This document shows positions 22,074-34,300 of a stretch of DNA of 64,000 nucleotides, in pieces. A program made the position numbers and the translations under genes. The DNA is from Drechslerella dactyloides. Lineage: Eukaryota; Ascomycota; Orbiliomycetes; Orbiliales; Orbiliaceae. The notes beneath the pieces are model-generated. The model had not been told where the DNA came from. It did not search any database and was given only the letters and a program-made list of their open reading frames with translations. The stretch lies in the NCBI GenBank assembly GCA_020064725.1, contig JAGTWJ010000002.1, positions 992,001 through 1,056,000 of the forward strand. The letters are read 5' to 3'. Every line of letters starts with the position of its first letter. The stretch's first letter is position 1.

Positions 22074-22805
22074 ATACGTCCGAGGCCTATGCCCCGTGAT
22101 CTATCAAGGGAGATATGCATATGTCTTCTGTGGTTTGCAATTTCTGTGGAGGAGGAGAGGCAAGTCCTGATGGAGGAGTTTCGAAAAGAGAGACCCTGTG
22201 AGACGGAAGAATGAAGGAGAATGTCCGGGGAGCTCCTTCCAGGCTGGGGGATTTTATACTCTGCTCTACGACTTGACACGCTTTACGAACCGCTTATCTG
22301 GCGGGTATGATGGCATGATGCTACGGTTGCTCTTTCTATGAAAACGGCACGTTTCTTCTAGGGGATGGTGGAGGCGACGTTTGATATATGCTGCTGGAGG
22401 GGTCCGTGTGATATACGCTTCTGGTGGGATCCGTCTCTGATGCACGCTACTGCTGGGATGGCCCATAGCTTACGCTCTATTTCTGATCACACAGTCTGTT
22501 TATTGCCCCTGTTACACTAACTTCCTGTATCTGAGCACTATGTGGTAATTTTACAAGAGTGGCGTTGAAAGTGATACAAGAATCACGAGCTTGAGAGGCT
22601 GTCCTACCGCATTCCAGAAGCCTGTTTGATAGAGCGGTGCCTTATCTCTGCTGAGTTCATCCTGCTACTGTATCGCAATATCGAAAACTCTCCTTTGTTT
22701 ACATTCATCGTAGCACAGATTATTCTCGTCATCCCAGCTTCTTCTTGCAATCCTTGCAATCCTCCAACATTATTAATATCGACATTCTTTCATATTCATC
22801 GCACA
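22074..22805. other. Intergenic region with TATA box and short tandem repeats
   Basis: It contains a TATAAAAT box on the minus strand at about 22252-22259. It also holds three imperfect copies of a unit of about 27 bp (core TGATATAYGCTNCTGG) at roughly 22382-22462. The 3' part is the leader of the 22806 gene. Confidence 0.5.
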
Positions 22806-24809
22806 ATGGCCGGAAAACCTTGCAGACACGGAACACTATCCAACTGGCGCTGCGACCTCTGCGACAGCTTCGTCTGCTCCCTGCGTCGGCCGCCACAGGG
22901 CCTCGACTTCCCAGAGCTGCTAATTCCACCATACCTCACCGCGCGCACAATGCGGCCGCCACCCTTGCTGCCCATGCCGCAGGAAGCCGGACTTCCAGTG
23001 GATGCTCTTCACCAAATGGGGGCATGGAGCAGAGATTACAGCTATCTTCTTCACCCCGCTGACAAGACTAATGAAGTAAAGATGACGCCCGGCGGGGTGA
23101 CACCAAGCAAGAGGCTTGGGAATCTCCGGCGAGACCTGGACGACAGGTTGAAGATACTGTCCCCGTTGGTGAAGATGAGGATAGTCCCTCGCGAGGAAGC
23201 GAAAGAAACGATAAATGACACTAGCAGTGACGACGAAGCGCTCCAGTCGCCTGTCAAGCTGCCCAATTCTGGAAGCCCACAGAGGCACGCAGACGCAGAG
23301 ACAGAATACGAACCAGGTGACATAGATGCAAGAGACGATAACGACAAAGACTACGAAACCCATGGAGAGAACGCCGCCAACCCCGAGCTTGAAGAATATC
23401 AAATGCGAGTGGAAAAAAGACGTCTTCAGGAAGACGAACTCCATCGCCTCCAGCAGGAAAAGCAGCGCCGCCAGCAAGAGGAGAAAGCAAAGCAGGAAAT
23501 AGCCCGACGCGACGAGAAGGAACGAGAACGACGACGTCTCCTCATCGAGCAGCGGCGACAATCGAATGCGAGGCGCCGCATGCTTGTTCAAACCACAACC
23601 CACAATGCTCCGAATGGCAAAGAATCACATCTAGGAAGGCCTCGAGTCTCCCTTCGTCGCGTCCTGTTGACGCCAAAGTCACAGGTACCCACCAGAACAG
23701 CGAACCGTCGACTGTCCCGCATCGCATCTTCCACCCGTGGACTATCCACTCGCCGTGTATCAATCCGCTTCCAGTCGCGAACACCCCGCGTGCAAGCGAC
23801 CCCCAGTCGTACGAATCCGCAAAACACAGCTACAAAGCCTCGCAAATCCCTCGGCCGGAGAAACCTAACAACCTCCAGATCGACCGCCGCCCAACAAGGT
23901 ATCGCAGCCGCGCGAGCCCGCTGCCTAGCAGCATCAAGCGCCCTCGTCCAGCAGCGCAAGGCAGAGCGAGAAGCAACCCTCAGACGAATAGAGCAAGACC
24001 GTCTCGCCCGCCAGCAGGCCGCCAGAGAAAAAGTCGAAGCCGAACGCCGGCGCACAGCCACCAGCCGCCAGCGCCAGCAGGAAGCATTCCAATCAATCCA
24101 GAAGCGCGTCAAATTAACAGAGCAGCATTCCCCGTCAAAGGTCACCCCTGGGTTCCTCCAATCCCCATCCAAACTGCCACCCCGCCTCAAACCACCCACC
24201 AGACCCGCCACGGCCTTGACACACCCAGGAACGGTAACCCCACGTATCCCCCGCAAGCTATGGGACTGGCAGACCCGCCGCGCGCACAAAATCGACAGCA
24301 TCCGTGACCTCTTCTCGCTAACCCACCTTGGCCAATCCCGCACCTTCACACCCCTCCCCAAACACGTCCAGATAAACAACCACTTCTCAACCCTCGAGGC
24401 CGAAATCTACCTTCCCCCAATCCCACCCGTCGCCAAAGACGACCTGCTATCCTGGAAACTCAACAGCGCAGATATCGACGTGGACCTCCGCACTTTCAAA
24501 CATGAAGACCTGGAATCGTCGCTGGAAACGTCTACAACACACCCGTGGGCGGACCGTGGGAGACGCGTCGTCAAGCGACTGCCGGATCATTTGTACTATG
24601 TATGGCGGATCTGTCATAATTATGGATACTTTGGGTGGTCGGTGCCCGCTGTGACACCGCGGGCGTTCGCGCAGGCGAGACGGTTTGGCGAGTTGGACCG
24701 TGAGTGGGATGAGGTGATCGCGGCGCGGGAGGTGAAAGTGCAGACAGAGCTCGAGAATCTAGGGCTGGAGGAGAAGATCCCCCTTGTGCGGGTCGCAAGT
24801 GGCTACTAG
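22806..24809 (+). CDS. Large hypothetical coiled-coil protein with Cys-rich N-terminus
   Basis: The protein is 667 residues, starting at MAGKPCRHG; the longer open frame upstream has no ATG. The N-terminus has CRHG....NWRCDLCDSFVC, a Cys/His arrangement that could bind zinc, although it matches no family I can name. Residues about 200-270 form a charged, Gln/Arg/Glu-rich coiled coil, the middle is Arg/Thr/Ser-rich and basic, and a second Arg/Gln-rich helix follows. The C-terminal 90 residues look folded and carry the HPW...RRVVKRL...YGYFG...GELDREW block shared with the 20033 gene product. No membrane span. A nuclear or nucleic-acid-binding role would fit the composition but is a guess. Confidence 0.7.
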   Translation: MAGKPCRHGTLSNWRCDLCDSFVCSLRRPPQGLDFPELLIPPYLTARTMRPPPLLPMPQEAGLPVDALHQMGAWSRDYSYLLHPADKTNEVKMTPGGVTPSKRLGNLRRDLDDRLKILSPLVKMRIVPREEAKETINDTSSDDEALQSPVKLPNSGSPQRHADAETEYEPGDIDARDDNDKDYETHGENAANPELEEYQMRVEKRRLQEDELHRLQQEKQRRQQEEKAKQEIARRDEKERERRRLLIEQRRQSNARRRMLVQTTTHNAPNGKESHLGRPRVSLRRVLLTPKSQVPTRTANRRLSRIASSTRGLSTRRVSIRFQSRTPRVQATPSRTNPQNTATKPRKSLGRRNLTTSRSTAAQQGIAAARARCLAASSALVQQRKAEREATLRRIEQDRLARQQAAREKVEAERRRTATSRQRQQEAFQSIQKRVKLTEQHSPSKVTPGFLQSPSKLPPRLKPPTRPATALTHPGTVTPRIPRKLWDWQTRRAHKIDSIRDLFSLTHLGQSRTFTPLPKHVQINNHFSTLEAEIYLPPIPPVAKDDLLSWKLNSADIDVDLRTFKHEDLESSLETSTTHPWADRGRRVVKRLPDHLYYVWRICHNYGYFGWSVPAVTPRAFAQARRFGELDREWDEVIAAREVKVQTELENLGLEEKIPLVRVASGY

Positions 24810-26580
24810 TATCGATATCATGTCTAGACGTCTACATATCATGATGTTCCTCTTCCTTTCTACTGCACGCTTTCTGTCCAATCTCCTCACTCGTGCCTGT
24901 ATAACCTAGATCAATGTGGACTCCTTTAAAGCAGTTGTATTACCCGACGGTATCGATACCTCTCTGTTAGTATTGACCATATTTCGAGAACTAAGATATC
25001 ATTCCAATATGACATACCACCTTGTCCAGCGTGTTCAGGCCGCTGCAAAATACAACAGCACAGCGCGTTGTACAGCAAGACAATTACCAAAAACTGCCAA
25101 AAGCATCTCCTATGTCGATCGCCGTGTAACCAGCATCCTGAAGTATAATACCAGAGACACGTACGTCATGCAAATCCAACATGCCTATGGATAATCTAGA
25201 CGGTTTCCTCTGTGAGAAATTCTCGTATTCATACTACCTAGGTAATCATCATCAAAATATCCATTTCTCAGTTGAGAAGACAAACTTGAGAAATATTTCT
25301 CAAACTTATACGTATAAACACTTACCTCTACATGGATACTTGCTGGCTCAACCCGGTCTTCTATTTCTCACTCGGGAAATCTTCGTGACTTCGAGATATC
25401 ATGATTATATCATAAGCTGTACTCACTATTAGATGAGTGGCATGCATGCGGACTCTATCCGCCTCTACCGACATGTCATGATCCAACCTACAGGAACACC
25501 TTCGCCATCGATCGTGATCCAATTCACAAGTTGACATAAACTCGATAAATTTACATTCACAATTTGAATTATGCTAGTCATACATGCATATACACGTGCA
25601 GAGACGTGTCAACATATAAACCATGGCAGATAGATGGTTGACTAATTGTTGGGATATACATGGATAGACAGAGAAGCATGCAGTTGGACCCAAGATACCC
25701 CATTGATTTTAGTATCTTATCAAATCTAGATCGTGGCAACCACCACAGCTTGGATATAAATTAGCAATTGGAGCTGGGCGGCACACCCGCCCATCAAATC
25801 AATCAACAAATCTCTAGGTATCGACCGGAAGCAATCTTATATAGGAGAGAATTCAGATTTACAGATCAGACACCAGTACGTAAGAATAAGAATTAGAACG
25901 TTATATATAAAAAGCCTCTCCATATCAAGCGATATGCAACAGACCGATCGAAAAAAATCTAAAATATATCAACCAGCCACGTGCACGGCCGGATACACCC
26001 CCACCCGCCGCCAGCCAGCATCAATACGGTACCCGAATACCATAATAAAGATATAAAAAAAAAGAATAAAAAAAAAAAAAAAAGGACACCACTTCTAGCA
26101 GACAGAAACGCCGAATACTAATGCAGCGCAAGTTCGACATCGAAAATAATAAAAACAAAACAATCAAAACAAAGCAGGAAGGATAAGAAGATGATTAGAA
26201 CAGCATCGTAAAGTACAAGATTAACCAGAGCAGCTGCCGCATGCAAAGATCCAGAAAAACCCCGCATGCAATGCACCGCTCACGATTCAAATATACTACC
26301 AAACAAAACAAAACAAAAGGAAGGAGACTCCCCTAAACGCCGCCTTTTGTAATAAAGAAGTTGCTCGAACGGAAAGAAAAATAATAAGAGAGGCTATGAA
26401 TGAGCAGCAAGGGAAAAAAAAACAACCTAATATACACGACCGGAGGAAAAAAAGGGTAGTACAATGATAGATAAGGAGGCGAATAGACCATGTATGAACG
26501 TGAGATCCACGGTCCACCGCATAAACCCCACAAATGGCACCTAGAAGATAAACCGCGAAGAAAAAAAAGTAGTGATGTGA
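24810..26580. other. AT-rich intergenic region with palindromes and poly-A
   Basis: No gene seen. An 18-bp perfect palindrome TTGAGAAATATTTCTCAA lies at 25286-25303, with other TTTCTCA/TGAGAA copies nearby (25215, 25265, 25370). Long A tracts occur at 26055-26082. Towards the right end it must hold the 3' end of the PNUTS-like gene on the minus strand. Confidence 0.45.
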
Positions 26581-29500
26581 TCAATACTCCATCTCGCCAT
26601 TCCAGTCGTTCGACGCGCTCGCAGCCGCCGTATCGGCCGCGGAGCCAGAACCACCCGCGTAACCCCTCGGCTTCTTGAACTTCTTGTGCTTCTTCTCGTG
26701 CGCGTGCGCGTGCCCGCGCGGACCGCCGTCGTTCGAGTCCTTGCCGTACAAGTGCTGTCGGATCTGGTCCGCCTGTTCACTGCCGCCTTGCCCCGGCGGG
26801 CCGTCGTGCGAGTATTGGCAGTCGTCTTTCTTGAGACAGTTGCCCGCCTGCCAGAAGGCGCACACGCGCCGGCCGCCGCCGCCAGAGTTGTTGCCGCTGT
26901 CGCCGCCTTTGTCCTTTTCTTTCTTGCCGTAGGGTTGCTGGTGTTGCTGGAAGTTCTTCCGTTTTTTGCCGAATTTCGACCAGGAGCCTTTGCCTTCCTT
27001 GTTGCCGCTTCCACCTCCACCACCGTGATTATTGTTACCGCCATTGTTGTTATTGTTATTGTTGGCATTGTTGGCATTGTTGTTATTGGTATTGCTGGCG
27101 TGATTATCCTGGTTTCTGTCCGCGGCAGGCGCATCGGGCGGCTGATAGCTAGTGCTGTCGTCCACCATATTGGTATCGGCGGGTGCAGCAGCGGGATTCC
27201 TCAGGTTGGCGAGAACGTCATTGAGCTGTCCGTAGCCAGCAGGCTGCTGCGGGGGCTGTTGCGCCGCCTGCTGCAGCGGAGCCTGCGCCATAAGTGCCTG
27301 ATACATCGCCATAAACTCCAGCGGGTTTTGTCCGGGGAGCGGCGGTGGGAACGGCATGTTGAACGGGAACGCGGGTGCCTGGCCGGGCTGCGGCGGGATC
27401 GGAGGGAACGGGAAGGGGATCGCAGCAAGGGGATTCATCTGCGGTTGCTGTGGTTGAGGTTGAGGTTGAGGTTGAGGTTGCGGCTGTGCCTGTTGCGTCA
27501 GCTGCTGAAGCGCCTTCGAGAGGTCCAGCGGGGGTTGCGCGGTCGCGACCTGGGGTTGCGCAGCTTGGTTCTGCATTCCAAGTAGTGCGAGAAGCGGGTT
27601 ATTCTGCAGCGGATTAGCGGGTGTCGGTGTCGGTGTCGCGGACGGTTGCGGGGCAGGTGGTTGAGGAGCAGCAGGCTGGGGGGCAAGTTTCTGCAGTTCA
27701 GCGAGTATCGACGCCAGCTGGTTCTGCTTAGTCGCCTCAGGCACAGCGGCAGCCTGCGGGGTAGGCGTGGCCGCAGGGGCGTTCCCACCCTGACTGACTC
27801 CAAGGTTCGCAAGAATGCTCGTAAGATCAACCTGCGACACCGCCGGAGCAGCTGCTGCCGGGGCAGGTTGCGGCTGCGGCTGCGGTTGCAGCGGCGGCAC
27901 CGCAAAGGCCTTGGCCATGTGCTTCTTCTGATAGCTGTCGCCGTAGAGGTAATTCCGCTCCCGCTTCCATCCCGGTGGCGGGCAGAGCAGATTCGCCTCC
28001 CAATAGCTGGCATCCGGCGGGTCAATCTCATTCACGCTCGGCAGCTCGAACGGCGTCGGCGGCGGCGGATGCGACATTGAATAATGGACCGCAAGCACGT
28101 TCCGCTCGCGCTCCAGCTGCTTCTGCGCCTCGGCGCTCTCGGGCATCTGGTCGCCCATCCGCTTGAAGCAGGTATTGCGCAGCATGTCCGGCGGCCAGTG
28201 TACGTGGACGGGAGTAAGCGAGTCCCACTCGATCTCAAAATCGTCGTCGTAGTCGTCAAACTTGCGGTTCTTGAGCGCCTGCGCTTCCTCCTTGAGGTTC
28301 GCGCGGACCTTCGCCTTGTTCAGGCCAGCGTCCATGCCGCCCTCGATCTCCATCGGGTCGTAGCCGTCCTCGCCTTCGGGTAGCTCGGTCTGGAAAATCT
28401 TGACTTCCCGAAGCTCCTCGTCCGGCTTCCATCTGACCGATTTCTTCTTCTTCACGACCGGCGCGGGCTTTTCCGTGGTTGCGGCGCTCTTCGCAGCAGC
28501 GTTGGCAGCCTCGCGCTCCTTCAGCAGGTCAAAAATGGAGGTAAACCCGCCAGGCTGCGGTGCAGGACTGTAATACCGTATATCAGCATTGAACCTCAAA
28601 TCACAAACAATGGGGACGGGACATACGCGGCAGGTTTCGGCTTCGACGCCTTCTGGATGTTAGCAAAGAAGCCCTCACTCGACGACTTCGCCTTGGCAGC
28701 AGCACCGGCAGCCGTCGACGGCTTCCCTTCGGGGGCAATGGGCAGCTGGATCTTCGACTTGTCGGCAGCGGGGTTCGTCGCGACTCGTTTGTTCGGGTGG
28801 TCCTTATCCAAGAGCTCCGTTTTCCGTTTCACAGACTTGCTCTCTTCGCTGGCCTGGCTCGCAATCTTGGCTGCATCTCTGAGAATGTCGGCGCTGTCGG
28901 ACTTGGAGATGCCGGTGGTGGACTTCGACTCGGCGGCTAACTTCTCGTCAGTTTTCGAAGAGTCGCCGTTCGGCTTCGCGGTCGATGATTTGGCGCTCGC
29001 GTCAGCCTTCGCTTTGGCCTCTGCCTTCTTCGCCTCGTTGTGCTTGGCGGTGATTCTAGTTGCTTTACTCTGAATATGCGCGCACGCTTGCTTGACCTTT
29101 TCGTCTCGCGTGTTCTTGGCGAAGGTATTGAGGACGGAGTTCAGCTTGAACTCCTCGAGATCCGTCTCGTCCAGCGCGAGCTTTTGATAAACCTGTCACA
29201 TCCACCACCGTTAGCCACCTAAACTACGTGCGAGTGCCATCACTATAATCATCATCAAAACTAACCTGCAGGCCATGCAAAATTACGGCACTCATCTTAT
29301 CTTCGCGCCAGGCGTCGACCATCCACTTCCTAATCCTCTTGATAATCTGCGCAACGTTCGTCATGACACGGAAGAGATCATCAAATCCATTATCAAAGAT
29401 GGTCTTCAGCCACGCGATCCGCTTCTCATCACCGTCCTTGTCATCGTCAGCGATCGCCTTCATCTCCTGCCAACAGGCGGACAGGGCCTTAGTCACTGTG

Positions 29501-31372
29501 ATCTCGTCGTCTTCAATCGCCTGGATCATCCGCTCTTTCATCTGCGAGATGGGATCCTGTGCGACTTTGGGGGTTTTCATCTTCGCCGCCTTGGGCTTTG
29601 TCTTTTTGGATAATGAAGTTGCCGGGGAGGCGGCTGTGTCGGGGGAGGTTACGGACGTGGGGGACTTGAGAGGGGCAGGGGTGAAGGCGGGTTCATAAGT
29701 GATCGCGACAGAGCCATTCGGGGGAAAAGTTGTATCAGCGAGGCCTAGAGCACGATAAAAAATTTACACAGTTAGAACAGATAAATGTCACGGAGTGGTG
29801 CGTCGCTGAGTCATTTATTTTTTTTCCCTCCACGATGGGGAATTTTTTTCCCCATCGTTGAAGTTCAACAACCATACATCGCGACACACACCGACACACA
29901 CACACACACACAGGCTTATGAATTCATCACTTACAGTTCGTATCAAAGATAATGTAACGCTCCATATCCATCATCATATGAATCGCACCAGCAACAGGCT
30001 TCGGCGGTGGCGGTGGCGGCGGCGATGCAGCAACGGGTTGAGGTTTCTTCTTGCGGGTAGCTTTCGGCTTCTTCTCGATGGCATCAGCAGCGTTATCGAG
30101 ACTCAGCGAACTCGGCGGAACGACGTCGACGATGTCAGCAGACGGACCGACAGATATCATCTGCTGTCTCATAGCAGGTTGCTGTTGCTGTTGTGACGGT
30201 GGTGGCTGTTGATGCATCGGATTTACAGTCACAGCTTGCCCGGTTGCAGACACGGAGCCACGATGCTGCGGCTGCTGTTGCGGCTGCTGTTGCGGCTGCT
30301 GTTGAAACTGGCCGGGAACACCGAGATACCCGGACGGATACTGCTCTAACGAATACAGCGGACTATTGTTCACTCTCCAGTCACCGCCAGCGCCACCGGC
30401 GCCACCACCATCAGCACCATACAGAGCACCGTTCTGCGACAGCGGTTTATTCGCAGCTCCCATTTGCGCAGGATTCATCACGGACTGCTGCTGCTGCGGC
30501 TGCTGTTGCGGCTGCCGGGCGTACAGCGGCGACATGGTTCGCTGGTCGGCCTGGTCGGCCGCGCCATTCGCCTGCATCACACGGTACCGGAAGGCATCAC
30601 CTCCAAGCATTGGATCCGGCGAATTGGACGTGAGCTGGCCCTGGAACGGATGGGCAGGATGCTGGTGTCCGTGCCCGTGCTGCGACGACGCGGCAGCAGC
30701 AGCCATCAGCGCTGGATCTTCAAACTGCGCGAAGTCGAACGGCAGATCCGACGGGTTATACGACGTGTTCACGGGCCCGTGCATCTCCTGCAGCAGCTGC
30801 GGATCTGCCGACTGCGCCGGCAGCGGACCGCGATAGTGCGCGGCGGCAGCAGCGGCGGCAGCCATCATGGAAGGGTCCTCGATGTCCTCGAACTGGGGGA
30901 ACTGGAACTGCATCTCCGACGGGTTATACGAGGGGGTCACGGTGGTGGCCTGGCGGCCGGGCAGCAGCTGCTGGTCGGGGCCGGTGACGTACAGGTTTGG
31001 ATTGTACGCCATCTGGTCGGGCTGCAGCTGCTGTTTGCGGGCGGCATTTGGCGGCAGATGGGAGGGGGGCAGGGCCTGGTAGGAGAGCTGGTGCTGGTGG
31101 GGGTGAGGCTGCTGAGGGAGGGTCTGGAGGGTGACTTGGGATGGCGATGGCTGCTGTTGGGCGGAGCGCTGGGAGGAGCGAGTCGTCCGGCGCAGCTGCT
31201 GCTGTTGCTGTTGCTGCTGCTGCTGTTGCGCCTGCTGTTGTTGTTGCTGCTGTTGGATGAGGTGCTGCTGGGCGGTGGTGGCCAGCGGCGGCTGCTGGCG
31301 CGTTGCGGCGTTGTAGTGCGGGCCGGGGGAGTACATGTTGTGTTGTTGTGTTGGCGGGGGCTGCTGCTGCAT
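26581..31372 (-). CDS. ppn1: PNUTS/Ppn1-like PP1 regulatory subunit (TFIIS-N, RVxF, CCCH)
   Basis: PNUTS (S. pombe Ppn1) targets protein phosphatase 1 to the transcription termination machinery. Minus-strand exons are 31372-29935, 29744-29266, 29192-28627 and 28567-26581, giving 1489 residues. The first 480 residues are low complexity, with long poly-Gln, poly-Ala and two repeats of a YNPS(E/D).F.F.QFED motif. A TFIIS N-terminal (LW-like) helical domain spans about 535-690 (WLKTIFDNGFDDLFRV; ILHGLQVYQKLALDE). The PP1-docking RVxF motif KKSVRW lies at 869-874 and is followed by DEELREV, as in animal PNUTS. A Pro/Gln-rich stretch leads to a CCCH finger (CAFWQAGNCLKKDDCQYSH, about 1397-1415) and a basic tail. 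The combination of domains in this order is the reason for the call; the Gln-rich N-terminus is much longer than in yeast. Confidence 0.85.
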
Positions 31373-34300
31373 GTTTGCCCGTTTGTTGCTAAGAGATCTT
31401 TCCTGTTCGGGAACACGCGTTTGTCAGAGACGGCTTTCCGGATTGGGACGCGGCCAATGGAACGGCAGGCTGGCTGCAGGCCCGGCAAAAAGCAAACAGA
31501 CAGCCAACCAACCAGCTGGAAAGGAAGAAAACGGGCGGTCTGTCCGCGTCGAGATCTCAGCTGGGCCGGCTGGCTGGGGTGGTGTGGGACGGCCTGTATG
31601 CAAATGGTAGTATGGTATGGTATAGTATGTCTGCGGTGGAATAGATCGGTGTCCGTAGCCTGCTTGCTTGCCTTTGCTTGCATGGGGGACTCGAGTACAC
31701 GAACGGGCGGTCTTCAATAGGTATCATGTGGCATGCATGTATGGGAAAAAAACTCAACAGGCCGGCACAGCGTGGAATTCTTTCTCCATCCAAGTGAGCG
31801 AGTGATACAGCCACCGCAGTACACTACCGTCCGCTTTCCGTCCTCCACAAGAGATCAGACCAATCGACCATACAAGCCTGTCAGAACATGGATGTGTGGA
31901 TGTGTGGATGGGGTGTGAAGGGCAGGCAATGGATGGATGTAATGTACGGGATGGATGGATATAGCGGTCTGTAAGCAGGTGCATGCAATAGCATTTGAGC
32001 AAATTTACCTTGCAGAAAGCGTCCGCCCGTCCAGCGACGACGACAAGGGGAGGGAAGTGCAGGCAGGCAGGCAGGCAGGCAAGAGTGGAGTGGACGGCGG
32101 TGGGAGGTCAGGCCGACTGGACTGACCGCCCTGTGCGCTCACACACGCACGCCAGAGGAAGAAAGGTCAACCGAAGCAGCGCTGGACGCAGGAAAAAGAC
32201 TCGTCCGTCCTTCTGGCTTGTCCTTCTGGCTGTCTGTCTGGCTGGCCGTCTGCCGACCTCGCTAGCGGGAGGGGTGCTGGGGGGAGGGATGATGAGGGAG
32301 GTATTCTGGGAGGGTATGTGGAGCCCAGTGCAGTACAGGACGCTTTCTTCCCCCAGATCACACGGAGGGGACCGCACACAGTACGTACGCGCACGAGAGC
32401 GAGCGAGGTATGTAGCAGCAGCGGCAGCAGCAGTAGTAGTAGGATACTATACTCTCTAGACCCGACCTGACCTGACCCGGCTTGGTCTGATCCGGCCGTC
32501 TGTAGTCTGTCTGTATGCACACACGCTTTCTTTCTTTCTCTCGCGAGACTGCCTCCCTTGTCCCTGCTCTGCACTCTCTCGAGATCTCGCTCCCGATGCA
32601 GACGGAGATGGCAGCGATTGGTGGTTTATGTATGTATGTAGTTTGTATGTAGTATGTATGTTTGTGCGATGGGAGTGAATCGATCAGATGCAACGAGCTC
32701 AGCAAGATTATAAAATATACCTTTTGGGATTTCGAACTCGCTCGCACTCGACCGGGAGGCGAGCAGTTCAGATCAGATCTTCTTCAGCTGTATTTTGGCG
32801 GGTTTAATAAAATGCGGCCTGTTCCTCAAAGTTTCGGTTTGCGCGGTTTGTTCGCCCAGCCAACGTAACTGTACGTGAATCGAACGACGCGAAAACGAAC
32901 GAACGGCCGACAAAACGTTATCTTCTTCTGCTTCTATAATCCGGCGCCGTCGGCGGGTCCGTTCATCTTTGCTCCTTGCAAAATGAATCTGAATGAATCG
33001 ATAAGAAGAAAAGAAGAAGAAGAAGAAAGGAAAGGAAAAAGGAACAAAAAGGCCGGCGTTGTCTATCGCGGGGTTTCCAGAGTACTGCTTGTGGAGTTTC
33101 TTGTCTTATTGTCTTGTTCTTTGGTTGGGTTCGTCCCCGTGAATCAAATTTGCACCCCCCGGAGACGTAGCAGATGGACGATATCAGACGATGGCCAGAT
33201 CGATAGACGGACAGACAGCCAGGCACGCAGACGTACGGATCGATCGAGAGAGTGATAGACAGACAGCTAGCGGCAAGCCACGCACGTCTACGAACCTCAG
33301 GCTCTTCCTTTCTCTCTCTCTGTTCCCTTTCAGCCTTCCTCTTCGGTCTGCCAGCCAGGTCACTGCTCTCTCTGCGCTGGTATGTCTGGTCTGCGAGTGT
33401 GTTCTCCCCGGAACCGTTCTCTTAATTCACGTTGTCTTCTTTGTCTCGTATGAGACGGGCAGACAGACACTGTCAAACAGCCTGTTCTTGCAAGCCTGTT
33501 CTGTTCTCTCTGTTCGTTGGGTTTTCTTTTCTGCCTCTCTTCGCACAGGAGGAAAGGGAAAAAAAGGTTTGGGCAAAAGGTACCGTTCCCTCAGATATAT
33601 TACTACGGATAGAGTAATAATATGCCCGACGGTACTTCGTACACCCCTCCCTCGTTCTCTCTAGAAAGAAACAAGAAATTGGTCAAAAAAAGCCTACTGC
33701 GGTTACAAGCAAGTTTCCTCGTGAAGCTTTTTTTTCTTTTCCTTTCTTTCTCGGTTCGATCGATCGTTCGAAAGAATGACAGACAGACAAACAAGCAGGC
33801 AAGCAAGCAAGAGCGGGAACTAGTCTTTCCTCCAGCCCCGGGAATTTCTTTCTTGGTTCTCTGGCGAGGTTTTGAAAAGACCGCCGTAGTACTGCACACG
33901 TACGCACGCAAAAACGACCGGTCGGTCTTCCCCTGGTTCTCTCAGATGTCACGAAAATATAGATGATAGTAGTAGATGAAAAGGCAGCAAGAAGAGCGAG
34001 CGTGAGTCAGTCGCCAGTATATCCGTCGTTTGTCGCGTCCGTAGGGGATGAAGAGGGCGAAACGAGAAAAAACTAGACCGCGATGGCTGGCTGGAGGGAT
34101 GGACGGATGGATGGATGTCTAATCGGTGATTCTGGTTTCTGCTTGTAATATCGGCTCCCGGCTGCAGTAGCACTGTACGGACCGATCAAGATCGAACCCG
34201 TCCTCTTCTTCAAGGGTTAGTGGGGATGGGAGTCAGTTGCAAACGAAAGAAAAGGGATCGATCCTCCGACCCCGATGCCGGCTCTAAGTATGCTGTACTG

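Noticed and set aside
30464..31720. 418-codon open frame on the plus strand
   Set aside because: It is antisense to the Gln-rich exon of the PNUTS-like gene; its Leu-rich translation is a consequence of CAG/CTG repeats.
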